Shown piece by piece: positions 14,509 to 24,118 of a DNA stretch of 64,000 nt (position 1 is the stretch's first letter; every line of letters begins with the position of its first letter). The position numbers were made by a program, and so were the translations under genes. The notes under the pieces were generated by a model. It worked only from the letters and a program-made list of their open reading frames with translations. It was not told where the DNA came from and ran no database searches. The DNA lies in NCBI RefSeq assembly GCF_003286085.1, contig NW_020825298.1, positions 8,618,001-8,682,000 on the forward strand. Reading direction: 5' to 3'. The DNA is from Drosophila persimilis (taxonomy: Eukaryota > Arthropoda > Insecta > Diptera > Drosophilidae).

Positions 14509-14552
14509 AAAGCTTTCGATTTGACAGCTGAAAGCTCTAACTAACCCAGCTG
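14509..14552 (+). promoter_or_regulatory. E-box module, copy 1, upstream of GlyP
   Basis: An AAAGCTTTCGATTTGACAGC block (14,509-14,528), running on to TGAAAGCT, is followed by AGCTGCTGCTCCC. Two CAGCTG E-boxes lie at 14,525 and 14,547. A diverged second copy with the same order of words lies at 15,248-15,314, nearer the GlyP start. Repetition of the same E-box arrangement upstream of one gene suggests regulatory sequence, but function is inference. Confidence 0.4.
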
Positions 14553-14597
14553 CTGCTCCCTATTGGCTCTGTTTTCTCTTTTCAAATCGGGTAATTG

Positions 14598-14651
14598 TCT
14601 CTTTTTGCTTCCTTTAAATCGGTTAAGGATCTCTTTTTGCTTCCTTTAAAT
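14598..14651. repeat. 32-bp tandem duplication
   Basis: The 22-mer beginning TCTCTTTTTGCTTCC and ending TTTAAAT occurs at 14,598-14,619 and again at 14,630-14,651. Similar AAATCGG(G/T)TAA words precede each copy. Confidence 0.85.
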
Positions 14652-15236
14652 TCTGACTGAATAGGCCGAGCCTTTTTATTACGGTGAATATGCCGCAAAA
14701 TTGGGGAATCAGCACATGCGTCATGCTGTCGTGATAGTTTTCTGCCAGCTATTCAGCGCGCTTAACATGTTGTCACTTTAAAGGACCGACTTTTCCACAG
14801 GTTTGAATATAACGTACAATAACCGAAACTGTTTTGGTAACTCAAACGGGTTTAAAACGAAAACGACAATATTTATGCTTTGAACTTCACTTTCAAAAAA
14901 ATTCCACTTTGCCGCTACTCTTAGAATCGGCGAACTACATAAATATGTAGTTGACATGTAGCAAAATGTTAAGACATGTAAAATGTAGAATAATTACCGA
15001 TGTTCTTGGCACTGCGAGGTTTAGTTTATACACAGTTTTATAAGGTCAATCACAGTACATTCTTCACTATACACTCTCCCATTCAGGCTGGGGATCGTAA
15101 AGATCAAAACAATGATAAAAATTCGACAGTTAGAAGAAAGTTTTAGACATAATTGACCGGCCCAGACACAAACAAGACGTGGACCCGAGCTACAGCGTTT
15201 GTTTATGCTGGCAACCTTAAAGAACGCGCGCCACAA

Positions 15237-15314
15237 CAGCTGTTTCGAAAGCTTTCCATTTGACAGCTGTAAGCTTACTCGTCGCAGAGGGCGCCACCAT
15301 CACCTGAGCAGCTG
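15237..15314 (+). promoter_or_regulatory. E-box module, copy 2, upstream of GlyP
   Basis: The AAAGCTTTCCATTTGACAGC block at 15,248-15,267, running on to TGTAAGCT, matches copy 1 near 14.5 kb at nearly every position. It is followed by AGCAGCTGCTCCCC. CAGCTG E-boxes lie at 15,237, 15,264 and 15,309. The module is about 600 bp upstream of the GlyP start codon. Confidence 0.4.
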
Positions 15315-15389
15315 CTCCCCAAACAAGAACAAAAATCATGGAAACAAAAAATAAAATACGCATGTATGACCTTCGTACAAGGTGACTGG

Positions 15390-15662
15390 GGCAGAGAGAG
15401 AACAACAAATCAGAAGAGAGAGTGGAGAGAAGAGAGAGTGGCCAACAAAGCTTCAGGTAGGAGTGAGGAGAGAGAGTGCATAACAGAGGAATGGAATGCA
15501 AGCGACGCTTTGCTGTATGCTCTGTTCTGGTCTGCTGCTGGGAGAGCCTGATAAGAACCCCAACTGTGTGTCACAGAGAACTCAGAATCAGCGCCAAAAG
15601 TGAGAGAGCCCGAGAACGAGAAAGCTGAAAAGCTTTGATGGACAAAAACAAAAGCATATAAT
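15390..15662 (+). promoter_or_regulatory. Candidate GlyP promoter: GAGA cluster and TATA-like box
   Basis: Clustered GAGAG words at about 15,390-15,475 and 15,601-15,620 are potential GAGA-factor sites. A TATAAT stands at 15,657-15,662. Transcription would then begin near 15,690, leaving a 5' leader of about 170 nt before the GlyP ATG at 15,863. I see no perfect initiator, so the exact start is uncertain. Confidence 0.3.
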
Positions 15663-15862
15663 GCACAGCGTCGCCTGAGAAGTGCTCCGGAGTTTGCAGC
15701 GAACGGTCCTCTTGGTTTCTTGGTCGATTCTTTTCGCATTCGCTGACGGGTTTTTCACACACGCGCACCCACGCATCGGAACAGAATCCACCCATATACA
15801 TATATATATAGTATATATAAATTGTTAAAAAGAGACATATACCGTATATAACTAGGACAACC

Positions 15863-18800
15863 ATGTCGAAGCCCCAATCGGACGCGGATCGACGCAAGCA
15901 AATCTCGGTGCGCGGCATTGCCGAGGTGGGAAATGTGACCGAGGTGAAGAAGAACTTCAATCGCCATCTCCACTACACCCTGGTGAAGGATCGCAATGTG
16001 GCCACTCTGCGCGACTACTATTTTGCCCTGGCGAACACCGTCAAGGACAACATGGTTGGACGCTGGATACGCACACAGCAGCACTACTACGAAAAGGATC
16101 CCAAGGTAAGTACCCCACTCCATTGAGGGCTATTGATTTTACTCCCACTTCATGGAAATTTCCCAAAAAAACAAAACGTAACCTAACTTTTGCTCTGCCT
16201 TTGACCCCCGAAATGTGTGCGCGCTCCAGGCTAAAAGAGCCCATAGAAAATGGATTCAATTTATTTTATATTCCATTTTTTATTTTTTTGGGTATTACGA
16301 CATTTTATTTTTGCGGCCTGTTGTCCGCCAATTTATTGCGCTGTCCGCTTTGGTGGCCAAATTTATTTTTCTCATCTGGCCGCTTGCTGCACTTCTTTCG
16401 CTTTTGTTTTCCTACTCGTTCGCAATTATCTGTCGCCTCTCCTCTGCCTAATTGCACACCGATTTTTGGCAACATATCCCATAGTGCAATGGGATCAATG
16501 CCAAAAACGTGAGAACGATGTGTGACGAGAGAATGCCCAAAATTGCAAACTTTCACTGCACACAAATTGGTAGTGGAGGTGGACCCAAAAGCCGGTTACT
16601 GCGGGTTCTCCTCTAGCAGCTGATTTTAAGGCCTATAACAGCTTATAAATAGCTTCACAGCTGTCGTCGTATTGCTTATAGAATCTATAACTATATACAT
16701 AAATCTACATCTATCAAGTGGCTTTCTTTTGTATGTTTTTGTGATAACTCAATTGGCATACAATTTCCTTGAACGAGCATCTAAATTTCGTATTTATTTA
16801 TTTTCTTTCAACATTTCTATGGCTAATGAAGATATCCGCCTTAGAAAGATGATACATGTTGTAGCAAAATTCTTATGAAGTACGCCCAAGCTTAGCCCGT
16901 CCACCGGCCGTGTATCCAACAGATACACAAGTTGCTCAACACGTGCCCAAAGCGTGAGAGCTTTTCATTAGCAAATATTGTACTTTCGCAGCACATGACT
17001 ACTCTTTGTCCTTGCCTGAATGTCAGCTTAAATCACTTTCAATTTCGTGCCCCCGTTAATATCTCACAGATACAGCATAACTTCACCGATCTATTAATTA
17101 TTCATTGAGTACAAATACTCGCGGCGCCACAGCAATTTCGGCACCCAAAAACTTTCCGGGTAGTACATATACTTTTTTTTGGTCTCATAAATATTTTCAA
17201 TTTAACTAATTTCGGGGGAAAACTGCTGTTGTTGCTTCTGTGTATGACAAGATACATACATATATACCAAATACATACGTATATAGGCAACCGACACACA
17301 TATTTTCAAGGTCAATCAAAGGTTATTAACAACAAAACGAAAGCGTCTTCTTGACAAAAATATAAAGGAAAATTTTTGTATATGCAGTGTCTATATTTCT
17401 TTGCAGGTCTTTCTCTTATTTTTATTTCGGGTACACTTTTGGGGGGGTGGGATGGGTTAGCTATGCGCTGGTCGTTTGTCATTTAGTTCAGTCGAATTTT
17501 TCCTTTACGTTCAGGTTTTATGGAACTTTTATGTTACCCATTAATAGATCCGATGTTTGTGTTTAGTTTTCGGGCGTGCGGACACGGGCATACAATGCAA
17601 TTAACTCACGCAATCATCAGAGCAGGGAGAGGGAGTACGCACGAGTATAGTATGGGGTTGATTGTATCTCATGGATACATTGAACAGCTGTTGTGGTGTG
17701 TCTAGAGTTGGCTCTAATTGAAGAACCACTTTCATTCCATCTATTCCAATCTGCAGTAATTTATGTAAATTGAAGAAAGTTCATTGAGTTGGATAACCAG
17801 CTGCCACTATTGGGGGTAAGAGTTCTTCGGAATTTTCCTATATATATAAGTAGAAAACTTTGTGTCACTGAATCCATATGCTTCCACAACTTATCACCTA
17901 ATGGAAACCTAATCCAGTCATTAATGGCCCTTCCTATGCACATCTGCCATACTTATACATATGTAGATATAATGTGGCTATAAGTATATAGGCTATATGT
18001 ACCTATAGAAAAACAAAAGCAAACAAATATCATTTATTGTTATCAAAAGCAGCAACAAACAACAAAACATATGTACTCGTATGTCTGGTTATAGTTCGCT
18101 ATCGGTTTGGGCCAGAACGTTTGCCAAAGTCCCCTACTTACCGACTAGGTGAAATGGCAACCAAATTCTAAAGTTGAATGACTTAAAAAGCTTTTACGAG
18201 TATGTTGACCCAAAATTTACGTTTTGCCAGCTTTTCGATTAGATAAGCCAAACAATTTTATTCACATTTTGAGAGTGAGGTAGGGTCGTGCTTAGACTTG
18301 TGGCTCACAACAGCGTATGGGATCTTTCCTTATTGAATGTCTTACCTTATGAAAATTTGAATCACAAATAAATTGTTGCATATCAAATGTCTGGTATACG
18401 GGGATAAGGAAGTATCTAATGATGTTTTCCACCCAACTGATTTCATTTAATGGTCCATTGCTTTTTTGTATCATAGTGTTTAATCCCGAATCAATCATTG
18501 GACATACTCGTATGTATATCGAGACGCACAAGCGAATTTTTCAAAAACAGAGAAAACAAAAACCAATTTACTGTCTTGTGCATGACGCTTTATAACTAAC
18601 TTCTCTAAATTATGTTAAGAATCTATATACTCGTATAGTTGGAGAAAATATTCAACCAATTTCTCCCTACTGATTCCATTTCCTGGTGCATTATTTTCTT
18701 GAATCACAACCCAACATTTATATTATCGGAAAGTTTGCGGAATGTTTCTAATCAATAAGCTCAACCCTTTAACCCCGTTACACGTAGAGATGCTATGATG

Positions 18801-21800
18801 AGTATTATGCACAAACAAGATTCGTCAAACAAATCTCAGACTTCTAATTAGATGTGGGGCAGGGAGCCAGCATGCGCCTGGGGTATGCGTTTTTTAGGGC
18901 ATAATCTACATATGTCCGCTGATAAGGATTGTCCGGCGCATAGTCGCATACCTTGAAGCCATTAAGTGGCGACACTGTCAACGATGATGTCGACTGTCGA
19001 CAGTAAACCCGATCACCACATCACCCTAGCATTGACCAGAGATGCAATAGATAGATTTCCATTCCGATGCATTAGATTCATGCTCTGCACTCAATCATAC
19101 AAAGTGCAGCCCGTATCGACAGTACATAATCCTCCTGATAACTGTTGCTATAAACAATCAAATGCCCTCGTAACATTATGGCAATCAGTGGCAACCGATC
19201 GGAATCGGATCGGATCGAATCGAACCTCTATTAATAGTTTCCATTAAGGCTGCCCTGAAATTAGCAAACGATTCCAGCGATTGATAACGCCTATGTTGTC
19301 ATTGGGAGAACTGGGTGACCTTGTGGGGCAAGCCGGCACCGGCACCGGCACATGTCCGGCATAACTGGGCATCCGATCGATACGGTTCCTTATCAGGCAT
19401 TGTACAGGTATTTGGGTGTATGCTGTACAGTTGAGCCTGGGCTAAGAATGGAACCTTGCACTTGGCGAATAATTCACGGGCAAAACAAAACGGTTCTGCT
19501 TGAACAATAATCTTAATCCGATTTTCTCTCTCTTTTAAACCCATTGTTGATTTGCTCTTAAACTCTTCCAAGATACGCTCTTAAAAGCATTCTGATTCAC
19601 TGAAAGAGTTCATCGTTAGTTTTTAGACTTAGACATTAGACTTATACTCGAAGAGTGGGCAGTTTGGAAATAACTTGATAAACTTGGTTCAGTGTGATAT
19701 CACAGGAATCTGCACACAACATTTTATCATGTGTAGTGGTTTATTGTGTAGGGACATTCGTTGGCCATCGCTCCAATCAGCACTTTCTTAAGAGCGGAAT
19801 ATTCAGTATTTGGCTCGTACTTGTTCTTGTTGGCGTTGTCTGCTATTTTCTTTGTGTGCTTGTAATTGAGATTCGCTCAATTACGACATGCTCACATGCA
19901 CATTTTCGTTATCTTGTTGCAGAAGAGCAGAAGGCTTTCTATTTCGTATCTTGCTTGTTTCTTGCTTTATTCGTTCAACGGCCCAATGGTATTTTTTAAT
20001 CTTGTATTGTATCCAATCTTTAGAACTATTGATCCCTGATCCCAAATGTACCTTTCCTATGAATTAATCGCCATCATCCCCTGATTTTTCTTTCAGCGTG
20101 TGTACTACCTCTCGCTGGAGTACTACATGGGTCGCTCCCTCACCAACACCATGATCAATCTGGGCATCCAGAGCGAATGCGAGGAAGCCATGTACCAGAT
20201 TGGTCTGGACATTGAGAATCTCGAGGATATGGAGGAGGATGCCGGTCTGGGCAACGGTGGTCTCGGTCGCCTGGCCGCCTGTTTCCTCGACTCGATGGCC
20301 ACTCTGGGTCTGGCCGCCTATGGATATGGCATTCGTTATGAGTACGGTATCTTTGCCCAAAAGATCAAGAATGGTGAGCAGGTGGAGGAGCCCGACGATT
20401 GGCTGCGTTATGGCAACCCTTGGGAGAAGGCACGTCCCGAGTTCATGCTGCCCGTCCATTTCTATGGCCGTGTGATCGATACCCCTGAGGGTAAGAAGTG
20501 GGTGGACTCCCAGAAGGTGTATGCCATGCCCTATGACAATCCCATTCCCGGCTATGCCAACAATCATGTCAACACGCTGCGTCTGTGGTCGGCCAAGTCA
20601 CCGGCTGACTTCAACCTGAAGTTCTGTAAGTCCCAAACAATTATACTCCCCCTCAAAGAACCTCCCATTAAGTGATATCTCATTCCTGATTACAGTCAAC
20701 GATGGCGACTACATTCAGGCCGTGCTGGACCGTAACTTGGCCGAGAACATCTCGCGTGTGCTGTACCCCAACGACAACTTCTTCGAGGGCAAGGAGCTGC
20801 GTCTCAAGCAGGAGTACTTCATGTGCGCCGCCACTCTCCAGGACATTATTCGTCGCTACAAGGCCTCGAAGTTTGGATCCCGCGAGGCGGTGCGCAACTC
20901 CTTTGATCACTTCCCTGATAAGGTGGCCATCCAGCTGAACGACACCCATCCCTCGCTGGCCATACCCGAGCTGATGCGCATCCTCCTCGACGATGAGCAT
21001 CTGACCTGGGAGAAGGCATGGGACATTACCACCCGCACCTGTGCCTACACCAACCACACTGTGCTGCCCGAGGCTTTGGAGCGCTGGCCCGTGTCCCTGC
21101 TGGAGTCGATCTTGCCCCGTCATCTCCAGATCATCTATCACATTAATTTCCTGCATATGGAGAATGTGAAGAAGAAGTTCCCCACGGATCTGGACCGCAT
21201 GCGTCGCATGTCCCTGGTGGAGGAGGATGGCGATAAGCGCGTCAATATGGCACATCTGTCGATTGTGGGCTCCCATGCCGTCAACGGTGTGGCTGCCATC
21301 CATTCGCAGATCCTGAAGGACTCGCTCTTCCGTGACTTTTACGAAATGGAGCCCGGCAAGTTCCAGAACAAGACCAACGGCATCACTCCACGCCGCTGGC
21401 TGTTGCTGTGCAATCCGGGTCTGTCCGATCTGATTGCCGAGAAGATCGGCGACGAGTGGCCCGTGCATCTAGACCAGTTGGTGGCCCTGAAGAAGTGGGC
21501 CAAGGACCCGAACTTCCAGCGTAATGTGGCTCGTGTCAAGCAGGAGAACAAGCTGAAGCTGGCCGCCATCCTGGAGGCCGACTATGGCGTGAAGGTCAAT
21601 CCCTCGTCCATTTTCGACATCCAGGTTAAGCGCATCCACGAGTACAAGCGCCAGCTGCTCAACTGCCTGCACATCATCACCCTGTACAATCGCATCAAGA
21701 AGGATCCCACAGCCAATTTCACACCGAGGACCATCATGATCGGTGGCAAGGCCGCACCCGGCTACTATGTGGCCAAGCAGATCATCAAGCTGATCTGTTC

Positions 21801-22527
21801 CGTTGGTAATGTGGTCAACAATGATCCCATTGTTGGAGACAAGCTGAAGGTCATCTTCCTGGAGAACTATCGCGTGACGCTCGCCGAGAAGATCATGCCC
21901 GCTGCGGATCTGTCCGAGCAGATCTCCACCGCCGGCACAGAGGCTTCCGGCACTGGCAACATGAAGTTCCAGCTGAACGGCGCCCTTACCATCGGCACGC
22001 TGGACGGTGCCAATGTGGAGATGGCCGAAGAGATGGGATTGGAAAACATTTTCATCTTTGGCATGACCGTCACCGAGGTGGAGGCCCTCAAGAAGAAGGG
22101 CTACAATGCCTATGACTACTACAATGCCAATGCCGAGATCAAGCAGGTGATCGATCAGATCCAGGGCGGTTTCTTCAGCCCCGGCAATCCCAACGAGTTC
22201 AAGAACATTGCCGATATTCTGCTCAAGTACGATCACTACCTCTCGCTGGCCGACTTTGATGCGTACCTGAAGGCCCAGGATCTGGTGTCCAAGACCTACC
22301 AGGTAAGCATGGATATCCATGGGTAAAAACTTAAGATCCAAAACTCTTTCTAAACTCTGTCCTTCTCTTTTTCTGCGCAGAACCAAGCCAAATGGCTGGA
22401 GATGGCTATCCACAATATTGCGTCCAGCGGCAAATTCTCGTCGGATCGTACCATTGCCGAGTATGCCCGCGAGATCTGGGGCGTCGAGCCCACCTGGGAG
22501 AAGCTGCCGAATCCCGAGGATCAGTAA
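15863..22527 (+). CDS. GlyP: Glycogen phosphorylase
   Basis: Cytosolic glycogen phosphorylase, which releases glucose-1-phosphate from glycogen. Four coding exons read as 15,863-16,105, 20,097-20,625, 20,696-22,302 and 22,381-22,527, all with GT/AG borders and continuous frame, giving 841 residues, the usual length of the family. The N-terminus carries RRKQISVRG with Ser15, the phosphorylase-kinase site of animal enzymes. The pyridoxal-phosphate motif [10 protein letters not shown] is present with the Schiff-base lysine at residue 681. [13 protein letters not shown] and the [12 protein letters not shown] block are also intact. The start is supported by the Ser15 context and a good CAACC-ATG. 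Intron 1 is about 4.0 kb, the others 70-78 bp. An AATAAA lies at 22,688. No breaks or missing catalytic residues are seen. Confidence 0.97.
16106..20096 (+). other. GlyP intron 1, with no nested gene seen
   Basis: This 4-kb AT-rich intron has donor GTAAGT and acceptor TTTCAG. I see no nested coding gene. It contains a compact E-box/MEF2-like/E-box cluster at 16,617-16,663, listed separately. Large first introns often hold enhancers in Drosophila. Confidence 0.7.
16617..16663 (+). promoter_or_regulatory. Candidate muscle/fat-body enhancer core (E-box, MEF2, E-box)
   Basis: Within 47 bp there is CAGCTG (16,617-16,622), TTATAAATAG (16,643-16,652, which fits the MEF2 consensus YTAWWWWTAR) and a second CAGCTG (16,658-16,663). 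The arrangement lies about 510 bp into GlyP intron 1. Paired E-box and MEF2 sites are a familiar muscle-gene signature; binding here is not shown. Confidence 0.4.
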
Positions 22528-22687
22528 TAATTCAATTGACATTTTTGATATTATGTTATTATTTATGTACTTTACTTTTGTTAAAGTCAAAGTGCAAATT
22601 TTAGGAGCCAAAAGCAACACCAACTAAAACTAACCAACGGGCATCTCAGCCCTCACTCCTAAACCCCCAATTGTTAATATTTTATTT

Positions 22688-22693
22688 AATAAA
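22688..22693 (+). terminator. GlyP poly(A) signal
   Basis: AATAAA about 160 bp after the GlyP stop codon, in a TTTATTTAATAAAAAT context. It is the first canonical signal downstream. Confidence 0.6.
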
Positions 22694-22699
22694 AATCCA

Positions 22700-24118
22700 A
22701 GGTAAACTATTAAAGAACGCTCTCTAATCTAAATCTGGAAATAATTCATAGGAGCGGCGACTGGCCTCAGCCAATTAAAAACCTCAGGAAAACTTTCAAA
22801 GTTAAAAATTATAAAAGAAAATATATAGCAAATATATTGATAGTGGAACGAAAACCAAAAAGGTCTTGGAGTTGATTAACAACAAAATATAGTGGAAAGC
22901 TTTTGTTTAGAAATCGGATATGCGTGTTTTAAAAATGAGATCAAAACTCAAAACTGTTAAATGTAAAAAATAATTTAAATTTAATAAAATTTGATTCGAA
23001 AACAAAGGAAATTTAATGAGTTTTTGCTAAGGAATCTAAAGGATCCATGTACACTTTATAAATCTACATCTCTCTACTATTTTTGGGGCTTGTAAAGGAC
23101 TCTTAAAATATGTATATGAAAGTTGTTTAAGAACTTTAAGAACAAAAGTCTCATCTATGGATGCCTGAAGAGTTTACCTAAAGCTTTAACGTAATATTAT
23201 TCTGAGACGAACTATATGAACAGAATTAATAGCTGAGTCGATATATGTAGCTATTGTTCGTCCCTTCGTCCGTCTTGTTTGATGCCCAGTTCTCAAAGAC
23301 TACAAGTGCTAGAGCAAACAAATTTTGTGTGCTGACAGAATGTGATATCCCAAAAAATATTCAAAAAGAACTGGTTCGGTTTTGGTCGTGAATTATTCAA
23401 CTGTACAATGCCTGAGAAGGAATCGTATCGATCGGAGCTTTAACATCTTCAACAACAAACTTCGCAAAAACAAAGCTAAACAAAATTCAAAACAACAAAA
23501 TACAAATGAAAATTGAATAATAAATCATACAATTTTCCAGAAAACGATGAATATCTTCAATGAAATATTGACTTGGGGCAAGATACCACAGGAGGCTATT
23601 GTGGAGGATGCAAAAGTTCTGGCTATGGCACAAGAACACCGCTCAATGTTTATTGATTTTGTAGATACTATTTGAATTGTACTATATTTTAGTGTATTCT
23701 GGCAGTGTGCATGAATGAACGGTTAAAACTACATTAATATTTAGTGAACATCTTATTCGAATATAAACGATTCATTGTTTGATGTTAGACCACTTCAAAA
23801 TGGCTTGCCTAAGTTCTGGAAATGTCTTATGAAATTCCAACAATTAATCTTAGCAAAACCAAAAGAGGAAGCTCTTCTTGGTATGCTGATTCCCAGATCG
23901 TATTAAATAAAAGGTTTCTTTCTAGATATTTTTGTACAGTGTAATTGATTGAATTTTCTTTTAGGTAGGTACCTAAGACAATTTTAAGTCTTTTTAAAAT
24001 AAGAGTCGCATTGGGTGTTGATGTTATTGTTGGTTGAAGAGACAATTCAGAATTCGTTTTAGAAATGTTACAAAATGCATCAGAGAAAATGATACGATCG
24101 ATCCCAGGATATGGTTGA
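22700..24118. other. Convergent GlyP/tho2 intergenic region
   Basis: AT-rich sequence between the 3' ends of the converging GlyP and tho2 genes. It must hold the tho2 3' UTR. Apart from a short ORF at 23,547-23,675 I see no gene. Confidence 0.6.
23547..23675 (+). CDS. Possible 42-residue small ORF
   Basis: An ATG with a good AAACG-ATG context opens 42 codons ending in TGA. The peptide begins MNIFNEILTWGK and ends FIDFVDTI, with mixed acidic/hydrophobic composition that looks protein-like rather than low-complexity. The ATG is preceded by TTTTCCAG, a plausible 3' splice site, and a short ORF starting MPEKESYRS lies about 140 bp upstream, so this could be the last exon of a small spliced gene. 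I do not recognise it, and it lies where the tho2 3' UTR may run on the other strand. It could be chance or a relic. Confidence 0.25.
   Translation: MNIFNEILTWGKIPQEAIVEDAKVLAMAQEHRSMFIDFVDTI

Larger units (their letters stand above)
1..15650. other. Gene-poor upstream region
   Basis: I find no ORF here with recognisable protein sequence or a coherent exon chain. The longer open frames (for example around 4.4-4.9 kb on minus and 12.1-12.8 kb on plus) are low-complexity or read through microsatellites. Content is AT-rich unique sequence, scattered CT/GA/CA/GT microsatellites, small tandem duplications and one short TIR-bounded element, listed separately. It probably contains upstream regulatory DNA for GlyP, and possibly intron of a gene lying to the left. 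Confidence 0.6.

Noticed and set aside
18573..18587. 15-mer GTCTTGTGCATGACG shared with 57,612-57,626, and with one change at about 61,200
   Set aside because: A few chance 15-mer matches are expected in 64 kb when both strands are compared, and the flanks are unrelated.
21469..22623. 384-codon minus-strand ORF opposite GlyP exon 3
   Set aside because: It is the antisense shadow of codon-biased GlyP coding sequence, a known artefact of strong codon preference.
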